The notes: a model not told the origin generated them from the sequence alone. Shown: positions 33,388-46,211, counted from the stretch's first letter. The stretch is 64,000 bases of DNA from Gautieria morchelliformis (GCA_015179125.1 WHVA01000033.1:186001-250000); one strand, 5' to 3'. A program made the numbers and translations.

Positions 33388-34660
33388 TGTCATGACGCGT
33401 TTATTCCTCATACTCAGGTGCTCTGTCCTGTCATTTTCTCACCCCATTTCCGTGTTCATTCCGATCGCCATTGTCATGTTCGGCAACCGATGCTCGCTGA
33501 TTCGCGCCAATTACCATCGCCACACCGTCAAACGCACGATCGACGGCTTTGGACTGACTTGGCAGTCATCACTGGGTCTATCACCTCCTCTGCTCAACCC
33601 TCTTCCGATGGTGTTCTGATAGTTGGATTGTCATGACCTGTGTATTTCCTGCACCTTGGTATCCCCATTTTCCCTTTTGCTACTCCTCCTCAGTGTTTGC
33701 TCGGCTTTGCCCCCCACCTCGACCTCTCCTCCCCTATGTCATCTTGTTCGCCCTTCCTTGCATTTCGCCGAACGGCCATTCGCTGCTCGCATCATTCGCC
33801 AGCAGGCACACCATCAAATACGATTGATACCATTCACCCGGCATGATGGTTCATCATTAACCCCATCGTCTTCTTAATCCAACCCCATTGGGCATTCGTA
33901 TGGTCAAAGTATGTTCGCAGGACATCCCTTCCATAGGTCATGCGGGATCAACCCAGTAGACCAAGAGTCCGTGCAGGGTAGCATGTATGCGGGTCCCAAG
34001 ACATGGTTTTGTCCATAAATGCCTTCGCCACCTTTACTCTCCATCGTTTCATGTTCTCCCCCTTCTCTCATTCTATTGTATGTTTATTTCATCTATGTTG
34101 TATCATGACTGCGCACCCCTATCCAACCCTGACTTATGACGGCCTCTTTCCTATTCGCTGATACCTTACGAGTATTCGATATAAGTAGTTTACATTCGCA
34201 TGTATATTCCCCAGTTCAATTATCATACGTCGTTCATCTTGTGCAGCTTTGACCTCACTGTGGTCATCGTCTTAAGCCTTCTCTTGGAGATTCCCATCTT
34301 CGACTAGCAAAGGACTTAGGCATCACTGGTGAGTTCTCATACTTCATCTTCGTTACCTTAGCCTTCGAACCATTTTCTGGGCTGTTGGCAAAGGGCTCCG
34401 AAGGAGCACCTTCGCCAGCGAAGGGATTGTCGAGACTTAGACAGCCCTTCCGTGAGACCTTGCACGTTACATCGTCAAGAGTCACGGGCTATTTCTCTAC
34501 GACTGTAGATAGGGTGAGCCCCGTTTAGGCAAACCCTCTTACCTTGTGAAATTCATTGGTTCACTGATTCGCCGAACGGCATACTTATTCGCACAAGTTA
34601 TTCGGGTATTCGCTGTGTTCACTAATACACGATATTAACGCTTGAAAACCAACCTTGACA
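33388..34660 (+). mobile_element. Solo LTR, family L1, TSD GCTAT
   Basis: 1273 bp, TGTCATGACGCG...AACCTTGACA, with exact duplication GCTAT (33383-33387 and 34661-34665). The best-preserved full-length reference copy of this LTR family in the window. Confidence 0.9.
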
Positions 34661-34699
34661 GCTATGTGATCGCCTCCCCTGTATTTATGACCTGAAATA

Positions 34700-36270
34700 A
34701 AGTTCATTTGTGGCTACATACAAGTCCCAAAAGCACTGGGATACTGCGCAAAGACCGCTGCTGGCAAGCCACTAAATGCGCTAAAATGTTCATGATCACT
34801 ACTGAATTTCAGGGTGTGCCGATCAGAGGTAAAAAACTTGAGGTAGCTGGTTCCAAGCTCCTTTTGAACTTCTTAGCAGTCCTTATGAACTGATTCTCCA
34901 GGCGCCGAATGTACTGATTTTCAGGGGGTGCTGTTCCTGCAGTGGAGTGTGACGCGTCATCGTGCCGAAGTGCCGCCCGGATCTCCAGATCGTGTTTATG
35001 AATTTAGACGTTCGGGATTACACGGTCAAATTGCAGAAGCATGGGTAATTCAAATGGCGTCATTCGAGGCTGTCATTGAATTGGGAATTGACAGGTTTTC
35101 TGATGGGGGAGGTTAGCAAGGACTCTCATATTGGGTTTTTGGGAGATCAGATGTCATCGGTATTTACAGGACAGGGGTAAGTTATGCAGCTGGAAAATTT
35201 TAACACATTCATTGGAACATGTTTGATCTCAGGAAGACACCAAAGAAAAATCAAAGGAGTTAATGAAGCTAAAGTTAAAATTTGCTTTTGACTTCCCAGT
35301 GTCTGTGGAAGATGATTTGAGTGTGGATGTGAAGAAAATGTTCAACAAACAGCTTCGTTTTTTGGACAGATTGGAATGGCTTGCTGAAGGGAAACCGTTG
35401 GATGGTAATGCCAATGCGTCATCTGATGACACTGTTAAACCATACAGTGTACATTCATGGTTAATGTCGCTGGAATTGCCAAACTGTCCAAATAAACAGT
35501 TATGTATTCAAGCAGTGACACCTGTGTTGTGAAAGGCATATCGTCAGCAATCTAAGGAGTTGTATCTGTATAAGGAGAAGCCAAAAATGGTGTGTGTTTG
35601 TATGGTTTAAACATCAAGCAATTTATTTATTTAACCCATTGTAGTTATAAAGGAGTCACAATCTGGATGAATGAGTCAAGTTGTTTATCAACCGTATGGT
35701 AGTGGAATCGTGACAAATAATTGGTTGGTAAATGACGATATCGATGCAGTTGATTTGTACGGAAAGGCTGTTAATCCTTTGGAAATCCACAATATTTTTA
35801 GTCCCTGTTCTTGGGTTGTGGCTCAAGTGACACCTACCTTGTGAGAAATCAATTGACCATCATGTGAATTTTATGTTTTAATAGTTAACTAGGTGGGATA
35901 TAACAACACAAGAGGGAGGAACCCCTCATCATACCAAAGCATATCAACTTGTTATCAATTGCATCCAATTGGCATTAAAACCCATGGATGATGTCGAAAC
36001 AGATTGTCTTGAAGGGTCATCCTCCTCAGTTTTCAAGCATGGATGTGAGGATGATGTTCAGCGCAAAGAATCTCCACCATTGGCACCAGCTCCCAAGTGT
36101 ATGTTATTGGGAGCGGGGACATTCTCATCTTCTCCATCTCCTAGCACCAAAATGCCATCCTTCAAAAAGAAAGTTAGTAAAAATTTCCTTTCAATATGTT
36201 AACAAAGGGTGTGGCATGTGCAATGATTGCAGAAAGAATAAAGGACATGTATACACAACATCTATGTATA
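34700..36270 (+). CDS. Unrecognised AT-rich multi-exon-like region
   Basis: Several plus-strand open pieces in the same direction are separated by intron-like gaps: about 34.80-34.89, 34.93-35.11, 35.23-35.53 (K-L-K-F-A-F-D-F-P-V-S-V-E-D-D), 35.66-35.84 (V-V-Y-Q-P-Y-G-S-G-I-V-T) and 35.89-36.20 kb. The base composition is more AT-rich than the surroundings. The open pieces are hydrophilic and of natural-looking composition. I do not recognise a family. It may be a lineage-specific host gene or the remains of an unknown mobile element. The right end is abutted by an LTR at 36275. Confidence 0.3.
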
Positions 36271-36274
36271 ATAT

Positions 36275-37220
36275 TGTAAGGGCAACCCTAGTTGGCTGTG
36301 GAGGTCACACTACCACACAACTGACAAGGGGAAATCTGAAGTATACATATAAATGAACAGAATACACAAGAGAGGGGATTCTCACCTGACAAGGGGAAAT
36401 CTGAAGAGAAAAGTCTAAGGACCCCCCAATGTCAGCGAGCCGGTACTATACTACCCTAGTCCGCAGCCAGGACAACACTCAGCACTCGCCATCAACCCTG
36501 CATTGCCCTGACCCCTGACCCCTGACCCTTGATGCCACCTACTACACAAGTCGCTTGACTCCCGACACTGTTCTGAAGGTAGGAAGTCGGAGAGTGGAGC
36601 GGAATTGGCAAAGTGAACGGAACTGGTGAGAGCTCCCCCAGAAGCAGAACCATTTCCAAAAGCGGAGTCGGAGATGGAACCGGAGTTGGAAATCGAGTTG
36701 GAACTTAGGGTGCTGTCATAACTGGGAAACAGGGTGTTGTAAGGGCAACCCTAGCTGGCTGTGGAGGTCACACTACCACACAACTGACAAGGGGAAATCC
36801 AAAGTATGTATAAGAGTATACAAGAGAGGGGATTCTCACCTGACAAGGGGAAATCCAAAGAGAAAAGTCTAAGGACCCCCAATGTCAGCAAGCCTGTATT
36901 ATACTATGCTAGTCCACAGCCAGGGACAACACTCGGCACTTGCCATCAACCCTGTATCCCCCTGACCTCCCTGACCCTTGATCGACCCTTGATGCCACCT
37001 ACTATGTGAGTCACTTGACTCCCAACACTGTTCTGAGAGCAGAAGTCAGAGAGTGGAGTGGAATTGGCAAGGCGAATGGAACTGGTGGAAGTTCCCCCAG
37101 AAGCAGAACCATTTCCAAAAGCGGAGTCAGAAATTGAAGTGGAACTGGAAGTGGAGTCAGAAATGGAGTCAGAACTTGGCATGGTGTCGGAACTGGAAAA
37201 CAGGGTGTCCCCTGACATCA
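36275..37220 (-). mobile_element. Two head-to-tail LTRs of the chromovirus family
   Basis: Copy 1 is at 36275-36737 and copy 2 at 36738-37220. Each begins TGTAAGGGCAACCCTAG in plus orientation. Copy 2 ends CCCTGACATCA next to a polypurine tract (complement of CCCCCCCTCTAGC). Copy 1 lacks about the last 12 bp. A third copy is at 57878-58288. The 3' end of the pol frame overlaps the LTR in both chromoviruses. Confidence 0.75.
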
Positions 37221-37616
37221 CCCCCCCTCTAGCATGCTGCGTCCTCGAAGCATGGGACATAAGGGATTGAAAGGCCAGCGAATGGATTCGACGAGGGGCA
37301 CCAGGGTGTGTCCTGTAGAACTTGTGGAGTTTGTCCAGAGTGGAGATATCCCACGAATTCTCCTTGTACCCATATCCTTCCCATTTCATGAAGAATTGGA
37401 GTCATCCTTGCACAAACCTGCTATCCAGGATCCATTCCACCACATAATGCTCTTCCCCATCTACGATGGAGCAGGGGGATCTGGAGACCGGAGAAGAGCC
37501 TACGGCTCGCAGCTGTGCCCTGGTGAGAGGCAAGAAGGGATGATGATATAATCTATGTGACAGTGACTAGCTACAGGTGCCCGGCTCTCCGGCTCTCTCT
37601 GCTGTACCAAGGCCTC

Positions 37617-40600
37617 TGTCAAGATTGGTTTTTAGGCGTTAATATCGTGTATTAGTGAACACAGCGAATGCCCGAAATAACTTGTGCGAATAAGTATGCC
37701 GTTCGGCGAATTAGTGAACCGATGAGTGTTCACGAAACAAATGGGTTGCCCAAACGGGGCTCGCCCTGTCTACAGTCGTAGCAAAACGGCTCGCAGCACT
37801 TGACGACGTAACGTGCAAGATACCGCGGAAGGGCTGTCTAAGTTTCGACGGTCCCTTCGCTGGCGAAGGTGCTCCTTCGGAGCCCTTTGCCAACAGCACA
37901 GAAAGTGGTTCGAAGGCTAAGGTAATGAAGATGAAGTATGAGAACTCACCAGTGATGCCTAAGTCCTTGGCTGGTCGAAGATAGAAATCTTCAAGGAGGG
38001 GCTCAAGACGATGATCACAGCGAGGTGAAGTTTGCACAAGATGGACGACGTATGATAATTGAACTGGGGAATATACATGTGAATGTAAACTACTTATATC
38101 GAATGCTCGTAAGGTATCAGCGAATAGGAAAGAGGCTGTCACAAGTCAGGGTTGGATAGGGGCACGCAGTCATGATACAGCATAGATGAAATAAACATAC
38201 AATAGAATGTGAGGAGAGGGGGAACATGAGACGACGGAGAGTAAAGGTGGCGAAGGCACTTATGGACAAAACCATGTCTTGGGACCCGCATACATGCTAC
38301 CCTGCACGGACTCTTGGTCTACTGGGTCGATTCCGCACGACCTATGGAAGGGATGCCCTGCGAACACATTTTGACCATACGAACGCCCAATGGGGTTGGA
38401 TTAAGAAGACGATGGGGTTAATGATGAACCTGTTGGGTGCATTGATGCTCCTGCACCAAAATCAAGCATAATATATCCAATTTGTTGTGTGCTTTCTCAA
38501 TTTCTTCTCATGTTGTTCTTGTATCATGCACCCATTTCTCTGGTTATTTTCGAAATTTTCCACTCACTCCCTATCTCTCCATTTCATCTTGTTATTCCTA
38601 CTTTCACAAGCGGCTGCACCCAGCGGAGTCTGAAATGACTTCGCGACGCGCGAGCTCTTGGGCGCTAAAGGGCCGGGTAGTAGTACATGCGCAGTGGAAC
38701 ACATTTCCCCCTCTCTCAGTGACCACTAAATTCACTGAGAGAGGCAAGTAAATTAGTCTAGTAGTCTTTGCATTTACTGACCTAGAAATCCTCTGTAGTG
38801 AATTGATTTCTAGGTAGTGTATAATATATTTAGAGTGACCACTAAATTCACTGAGAGAGTGAATTGATTTCTAGTCTATTCTTTTGAATAACAAGTCCAT
38901 ACCTACTGCCTATAATTCCTGTCCACAACACAGCGAAGAGGCAAAGATCGAAGAAATTGATGAAAATGCACCAGAGGAATATCTTGAAAAGCTGCAACCT
39001 ATTCAGGGAGTTGATGACAGACCTAGAGAAGCTGAACCGATAAGGAGAAGCGAAAGGATCCGTCAACAACAAGTGCAGCCGGCCCCATCAGGTCCCGTAA
39101 CAAGATCTCAAACCCAGAGACAAGCTGGGGCATATATGACTACGCTAGCTTACGAGGACGTTGAGGACCATAAAGAAGTTTTATTCGACCAAGAATTATC
39201 CTCCGAGATTGATGGCATCAGTAGCTATGAGTGTGCCATCAGTGCGTTTCTAACCGACGGTCAAAACAATAACAAGGCGCCGGATTTGAGTCAAATTGAA
39301 CCTAGCAATGCAGACGAAGCTCTGAATAATCCTATATGGAAGAAATCAATGGACAAAGAGTATGAGGCCCTAATCGACAAGGGAGTGTGGGAACGAGCCA
39401 AACCACCTCCTGGAGCCAATATTGTCGGTAATAAATGGGTCTACCTTTGGAAGCGTAATCCAGAAGGGAAACCAATAATGCCTAAATCGAGAATGGTCGC
39501 CCAAGGCTTCACACAGAAGTTTGGAGTCAACTATGATGAGACATACTCACCTGTTGCTCGGTTATCCTCCCTACAGATCATATGCGCCATTGCTGCTAGG
39601 AATGACTGGCCTATCCATCAAATGGACGTGGACTATGCATACCTCAATGCTACACTACCTGAACCTATTTACATGAAGCAGCCGTATGGATATGAGTCTA
39701 GAGACAAAGACGAAGTGCTACTTTTGAAGAAAGCACTCTATGGCCTCAAACAATCTGGAAGGGAATGGTACAAACGTCTAAGTGGTGAATTCCACAAATT
39801 AGGATTCACTACGTCAGCCACAGATGGGGCTGTATTTTATAGACGTGGCGGAAAGGGGCATGTGATCATTGCAACAGCTGTGGATGATCTCACCATCACA
39901 GCTGAGAATCAGTCAGTCCTGGACGAAGTCAAACGAGATCTTGCTCAGGTCTTCAGTATGAAAGATCTAGGCGAGATTCATTGGCTATTGAATCTCAAAA
40001 TCGAAAGAGACTGGCAGAAGAAAACTATTGCAATTTCACAACCTGCATACATCGAGAAGATCATCAAGAAATTCAATCTCGAAGATGCAAAGACTTATGC
40101 TACGCCCCTTGATCCAGCTGTTAAATTATCAAAAGACCAGTGTCCTTCTACAGAGAGAGGCAAGAAAGCCATGTCGAAGTTTCCATACAGGCAAGCCATA
40201 GGATCACTGATGTGAGCAGCCGTAGCCACTCGACCTGACATTGCATTTGCGGTGTCATTGCTTTCGCAATTCCTCGAAAATCCAGGTGGCACACATTGGA
40301 ATGCAGTCAAACGTGTCTTCAAATATTTGAAAGGCACGAAGCATTACAAGCTCACACTTGGAAGAAATCGAGACGGCTTGATGGGGTATTCAGATGCGGA
40401 TTGGGGTTCACAGAGTCATAGGCGTTCGTATTCGGCATACTTATTTCAGATTGATGGAGGCACTGTTTCATGGAGTTGCCAGAAACAGTCGATAGTAGCC
40501 CTCTCATCAACTGAAGCCGAATTCGTCGCCCTGACCCATGCGGGCAAAGAGGCTCTTTGGATGCGCCATTTTATTTCTGAAATATTCCAACCACTGAACA

Positions 40601-41815
40601 GACCCATCAAAATTTATTCAGACAATCAATCAGCCATTGCCATCACGTATGGCACTCAACAACACACGAGAACCAAACATTTCGACATTAGATTATATTT
40701 CCTTCGAGATATAATCAAAAATCAACAAGCCAAGCTCGTTTATTTGCCAACCGAACAAATGTTGGCAGATATCCTCACCAAAGGACTTCCTAGTCCTAGA
40801 GTGAAGATCCTCAACGAACAAATCGGAATATATTAAGCTTGAGGGGGCGTGTTGGGTGCATTGATGCTCCTGCACCAAAATCAAGCATAATATATCCAAT
40901 TTGTTGTGTGCTTTCTCAATTTCTTCTCATGTTGTTCTTGTATCATGCACCCATTTCTCTGGTTATTTTCGAAATTTTCTACTCACTCCCTATCTCTCCA
41001 TTTCATCTTGTTATTCCTACTTTCACAAGCGGCTGCACCCAGCGGAGTCTGAAATGACTTCGCGACGCGCGAGCTCTTGGGCGCTAAAGGGCCGGGTAGT
41101 AGTACATGCGCAGTGAAACAGTTTCCCCCTCTCTCAGTGACAACTAAATTCACTGAGAGAGGCAAGTAAATTAGTCTAGCATTCTTTCGATTTATTAACC
41201 TAGAAATCCTCTGTAGTGAATTGTTTTCTAGGTAGTGTATAATATATTTACAGTGACAACTAAATTCACTGAGAGAGTGAATTGTTTTCTAGTCTATTCT
41301 TTTGCGCAAGAAGTCCATTCCTACTGCCTATAATTCCTGTCCTCTACAGAACCATCATGCCGGGTGAATGGCATCGATCGTATTTGATGATGTGCCTGCT
41401 GGCGAATGATGCGAGCAGCGACTAGCCGTTCGGCGAAATGCAAGGAAGCGCGAACAGAGGTGGCCTAGTGGAGGAGAGGTTGAGGTAGAGGGCGAAGCTG
41501 AGCGAATACCGAGGAGGAGTAGCGAAAGGGAAAATGGGGATACCAAGGTGTAGGAAATACACTGGTCATGGAAATCCAACTATCAGAACACCATCAGAGG
41601 AGGGTCGAACAGCGGAGGTAGTAGACCCAGTGATGACTTGTCAAGTCAGTCCAAAACCGTTGGTCGTGCGTTTAACGGCGTGGCGGTGGTAGCGGGCGCA
41701 AATCAGCGAATATCGGTTGCCGAACATGACAATAGTGATCGGAACGAACACGGAAATGGGGTGAGAAATGTCAGGACAGAGCACCTGAGTTATGAGGAAT
41801 AAACGCGTCATGACA
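37617..41815 (-). mobile_element. Solo LTR, family L1, TSD GCCTC, split by a Copia element
   Basis: Ends TGTCAAGATTGG...CGTCATGACA in plus orientation, with exact duplication GCCTC (37612-37616 and 41816-41820). Without the nested Copia the LTR is about 1.28 kb, matching 33388-34660. It lies in the left LTR of the gag-only element. Confidence 0.9.
38431..41348 (+). mobile_element. Ty1/Copia retrotransposon, internally deleted, TSD GAACC
   Basis: 5' LTR 38431-38930 and 3' LTR 40850-41348, with exact duplication GAACC (38426-38430 and 41349-41353). A polypurine tract (TTGAGGGGGCG) precedes the 3' LTR. The internal part keeps only the pol end: an R-R-S-E-R-I-R linker, reverse transcriptase with Y-G-L-K-Q-S-G-R-E-W and a V-D-D box, and RNase H (S-D-A-D-W; L-S-S-T-E-A-E; D-N-Q-S-A). 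Gag, protease and integrase are lost. About one further break is seen. The two LTRs differ at roughly 20 of 500 sites by eye, mostly in their 3' halves. It is the youngest layer of a four-level nest. Confidence 0.9.
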
Positions 41816-43860
41816 GCCTCCTCCCTGGCCTCTGGCCTACTCTGCTACCCCAGGAGCTCCCGCTCCAGGTTCCCCCCCTCGAGGGAACGCATGCCCTCAT
41901 GCATCTCTCCCGTCGTAACCAGCCCTCTATCATCCAAACTGAGACGCGATCCTGTGTAGGTGGCAGGTGGGGTGACCAGAATTGGTAGCTGGTCCAAGTA
42001 GTGGTGATTGATGTCGGATGGGAAGGGGGTGCTTTGTGCTGTGGGTTGGGAGGGTGGCGTGTGCGGCATCGCAAGCTTCTTGAGGGTTGGGCGCTGCTCA
42101 TCCGAAGGCATGATAGGTCATGGGGGGTTGTCGGTTGTGTGGGGCAGGCGGTGTGTGCGTGGGTCGTCGTTTGCATGGTCGCACGGGTCCCGCTGCTCTG
42201 CGGCCATCGTTTGTGTCTGCGTCGCTTGTCCTGTCATGTGCACATGTGGGTCCTGCTTCGTGATGTGTGAATCCCGTGGTTGCGAGGGCGTTGTCTCGCG
42301 TGCCCATTGCATGGCGTTGTTCGTGCACGTTGCAGGCTCGCGAGTCGATGGCGTTGTGGCTGCAGGTGGTATGGGTGGTGGCTGTGTGTGGAGCTGCGTG
42401 TCCTCAGTCAGGTTCACGGTCTTGGTCAGGGTCGTGGGGGCGTGGTGCTGCGTGGCTGTGGCCGTCTCATGTGTCTTTGACGCATCAGTGTGCATCTGCA
42501 TGGTTGTAGAGCGCATCGGTGCGGGTGGCTGTGGTCCAGGGGGCATGTACGTCATCTGTGTGGTTGCGTCACGCATCAGGCTTCTACTTGTGCCCGTCTG
42601 CACGTCCGTATTGCATGTCCGTGTCTCATTCTCGCGGGTCTGTGGCATGGCGTCGTTCGTTTGTGTCCCAGTCTCATGAGTCGGCGTATAGGTCGTCCTT
42701 ATTAGGGTGGCTAGGGCGTGGGTGGCAGCGTGGAGGCGGGTGTGTATCTGCGCTATAGTGCTGCGCTGTGTCACATCCTTGGCGATCTCCATTGCTGTAT
42801 CACACGTCTGCGTCTGCGCAGTCACTTGTGTCATGTAGGTCATGGTGTGGAGCTGTGTGGGTAGCCGTGATGCATACGTGTGCAGCGTGTCTGTCCGCAC
42901 CGTGTCTGTCGTGTGTGCGCGTGGGTTCAAGTTCTGGATGCGCGTGCCGCACATGTGGCAGGTAGTGCAGTGCGCTGGTGCTGCAGAAAGGGAACGTGGG
43001 GCTGGTGGTGCCGACATCACATGTGGATATCGTGCTGGCTGGGTCGTGGTGCAGGCACGTGCGCTCTCCTTTTCCATCCCCTGGTCTGTCTCACTGGCTA
43101 GTCCTTGGCCACCTCTGTGCTCATGTCCGTGCCCGTTTTCTGTCTCGCACCTGGCTTCCCTGGTGTTCTCGAGTTCTGCACCCTGTGTCTCTTGCAGACT
43201 TTCGTTCTGTGGTGAATGCCGGTCGTTGTCGGCTGTGTTCTCTGCTTGGCTGTGTACTTCCTGCTCCAGCCGTCTTTTCTCGCGTTCTCTAGCCTGGCGT
43301 GCCTCATTCTTTTTCTTCGACATCTGCTGAGCTTTTGTGGTCTGGCCTGTGCCCTGTGGCCCTGTGTCATCTGTGGCTGCTTTGGGCCGTGTTCCCCACC
43401 TGATGAAGGTGGTCCTGATTGCCTGGCAGTTGGTTCGGTCTCCGACGTATGCTGTTTCCCACCATTTCTTTGCTTTGGTGTTTTTCCCAAGATGTGGCAT
43501 GAAGAATTCAATCTTCTGTTCTTCATTGAATAGATAATCTGTGCGGGCTTCGAAGTTGCTCAGCCAAGCTGCCGCATCCTCAGTGTTTCCTGAAAAAAAA
43601 ACATGTTGGAGCAGGTATTAATCAGGATAGGATTCCCTCAGTGTCACCACGTGGAGCAGGGGGATCTGGAGACCGGAGAAGAGCCTATGGCTTGCAGCTG
43701 TGCCCTGGTGAGAGGCAAGAAGGGATGATGATATAATCTATGTGACAGTGACTAGCTACAGGTGCCTGGCTCTCCAGCTCTCTCGCTGTGCCAAGGCCTC
43801 CTCCCTGGCCTCTGGCCTACTCCACTACCCCAGGAGCTCCCACTCCAACGATCTCTGGTG

Positions 43861-44962
43861 TGTTATTGGAGGAGGTGTCATGACGCGTTTATTTCCATAC
43901 TCAGATTCTCTGTTCTCCCATTTCTCACTCCACCTCCGTGTTCGTTCCGATCTCCCTTGCCATGTTCAGCAACCGATCTTCGCTGTTCGCGCCATTTACC
44001 ATAGCCACGCCGTCAAAGCACGATCAACGTCTTTGGACTGACTTGGCAGTCATCGCTGGGCCTATCACCTCCTATGTTCAACCCTCTTTCGATGGTGTTC
44101 CTATGATCGGATTGTCATGACTTGTGTATTTCCTGCACCCTGTTATCCCCATTTCCCCTTTCCCCACTCCTCCCCCATGTTCGCTCGGCTTCGCCCTCCA
44201 CCTCAACCACTCCTCCCCTATGTCATCTCCGTTCGCCCTTCCTCACATTTCGCTGAACAGCCATTCGCTGCTCACATCATTCGCCAGCAGGCACACCATC
44301 AAATCACAATCGACATCCCTACCCGGCATGATGGCTTGTCAGTAGCTCCATCAGCTTCTCAATCCAACCCCCTTTTGGTGTTCATATGAGCAGGGTGCGT
44401 TCGTGGGACGTTCTACCCATAAGTCGTGTGGGATCAACCCAGTAGATGATGAACCCGTGCAGGGCGGTGTATATGCGGGCCCCAAGACATGATTTCGTAC
44501 ATAGGTGCCTTCGCCACCTTCACTCTCCGTCGTTTCATGTTCTCCCTCTTCTCTCACTCTATTGTATGTTTATTCCACAAAAATTTTTTTACATAAAAAA
44601 CACTAAAAATATTTGGAAAATCTTTACAGTTTTTTGCCAGTTTTTCAGACAAGAAAACTTTTATATGCCTGCAGTGTGTTATGATCCTATCCCCTAGTAG
44701 CATCATATTTCACATGATTATTACTCCTCACACATGATTATTTCCCCTGTCCCATACTGTTTAAATACTTGGACCTTACACCAGAATAAAGCAGCCATTT
44801 TATGATCTTTTTCCTCAGCAAGCTTCGAGTTGAAAGCTGCACTGGATTATTTTCGTTTCCTCCTCACTCTCAGTCTCAGAACTCCAAATCACAGATTCAA
44901 ATTCTTATTCCATTATCATCCTTTTAAAGCAACTGACACTCAACCTCGCCACTGCAACATCA
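43861..44962 (+). mobile_element. LTR (family L3) with an inner partial L1 LTR, inside chromovirus copy A
   Basis: It begins TGTTATTGG and ends CAACATCA, flanked by TGGTG (43856-43860) and TGGCG (44963-44967), a near-exact 5-bp duplication. Its 5' part is occupied by a truncated L1 LTR (43876 to about 44575). The 3' part (44.7-44.96 kb) has TTTAAATACTTGG and resembles 13.9-14.12 kb. Boundaries are moderately certain. Confidence 0.55.
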
Positions 44963-46101
44963 TGGCGGAGGTGGCAGATGAGCCCTCTGGCATGGAATTG
45001 GATCCTCTGGTGCCAGGAGCAACTTCACTACGTTGAAGACAGGGTGGAGGCAGGACATGGAGTTTGGAAGTCGGAGGCAGTACGCATTCTGTCCAACCCT
45101 CCGCATCACTGTGAAGCGCCTGAGGTAGCAGTGGGAAAGCTTCTGTGAAGGGCATGTGGTGTGGATGTCACTTGCATCTAAATATACCTTGTCTCTGACT
45201 TGGTACTCCGGGGCAGGAACCCGGTGTTGGTTGTAGTACCTTGCCATGTTGTCTTTGGCCTTTGCAAGGGCAGACTTGGCTTCCAAAAGGGTGGAGTCCA
45301 TGCGGTCTCAGAACTCATTGACTATCTCAAGTTGGGACTCTGCCTGGTGTGGCTCAAAGCCCATCTGTGGGTGTCATCCAGAGTTGAGCATGAAGGGAGT
45401 CTGCTGCATGGTGGAATGTACATGGTTGTTATATTGGAATTCTGCCAGTGGAAGTAGCTCATCCCAGTCATCTTGCCTCTTGTTGATGAAGAGGCGGAGA
45501 TATTGCTCTAGCTCCTGATTGACCCGTTCCATCTGTCTGTCACCCTGCAGATGGTATGCTGTGGTGGCAGCCAGCTTTATTCTGAGCAGGCGGTAGAGCT
45601 CCTGTGTCAGTTCCATGATGAACTGTGGACCTTGGTCAGAAACGACTTGCTTTGGGAGCCCATGCAACTTCCAGACATGTGCAAGGAATAGGTGGGCCGC
45701 TCCGAGGGCCATGATCATCGTGTGCATCAGAATGAAGTGGGACACCTTGCTTACTGAGGCTGTGACATTTATGATTGCGTCACAGCCATGAGACTCTGGG
45801 AGTTCAATGATGAAGTTGACACTGATGGTGTCCCAGTGGGATTCCAGAATTGGGAGTGGAACCAGCTCTCTGATGGGTGGATGTCTCTGTGCTTTGGTCC
45901 GGAGGCAAAGGTCACACGTCTTCATGTACTGTCCAATGTAGTGGGACATAGGCCACCAGTAGTTCAGAGCCACTAACTCCAGCGTCTTCCACCTGCCAGT
46001 GTGCCCTGCGACCCAGGTGTCATGGTGTTGGGACACGATGTGGCGGTGGTGGAGGTCTGCCCCGTCTGGAACATAGACCCTGAAGTGGAGCAAGCCAGCA
46101 A

Positions 46102-46211
46102 TAAAGTCAAAAGAAGAAGGGATAAAACAAGGGGCGGGAGTGTCAGAATTATCGGGATGTCAGAAAGGAGGTGGAACTGAGTGTCGGAAGTCAGAAATGT
46201 ATGGTCCTAAC
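46102..46211 (+). mobile_element. Fragment of an L2 LTR end
   Basis: It resembles the last 110 bp of 31003-31677, including the GGCGGGA/GTCAGAAAT pattern and a final CCTAACA. It is fused to the truncated side of chromovirus copy A. Confidence 0.5.

Larger units (their letters stand above)
37467..43847 (-). mobile_element. Gag-only LTR retrotransposon (non-autonomous), TSD ACGA
   Basis: Short LTRs of about 196 bp: the right one at 43652-43847, the left one split into 37467-37616 and 41821-41867 by a later insertion. Both begin TGGAGCAGGGGG and end CTCCA. ACGA lies on both outer sides (37463-37466 and 43848-43851). A polypurine tract (complement of GGTTCCCCCCCTCG) abuts the left LTR. The internal region of about 1.78 kb holds one long minus-strand frame (42118-43500 and a little upstream) for a Gag-like protein: a capsid-like start with W-L-S-N-F, K-A-K-K-W-W, then a basic coiled stretch and a long Thr/Gln/Pro-rich tail. 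No pol is present and its LTR is unlike the others here. Confidence 0.75.
36738..46101 (-). mobile_element. Chromovirus (Ty3/Gypsy with chromodomain), copy A, truncated and nested
   Basis: The parts are a 3' LTR (36738-37220), a chromodomain region (to 37466, with W-E-G-Y-G-Y and an H-K-F-Y-R-T-H end), then after nested insertions the integrase C-terminal and core regions (44.97-46.10 kb, with P-E-Y-Q-V and D-Q-G-P-Q-F). The right side, with RNase H, RT and Gag, is absent; it joins a fragment of an L2 LTR at 46102. Broken in several places; an old fossil. It hosts the gag-only element at 37467-43847 and an LTR at 43861-44962. Confidence 0.75.

Noticed and set aside
42008-43533. Several long plus-strand frames (up to 223 codons)
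   Set aside because: Antisense shadows of the minus-strand Gag-like frame; Cys/Val/Trp-rich composition typical of reversed Thr/Gln/Pro-rich coding.
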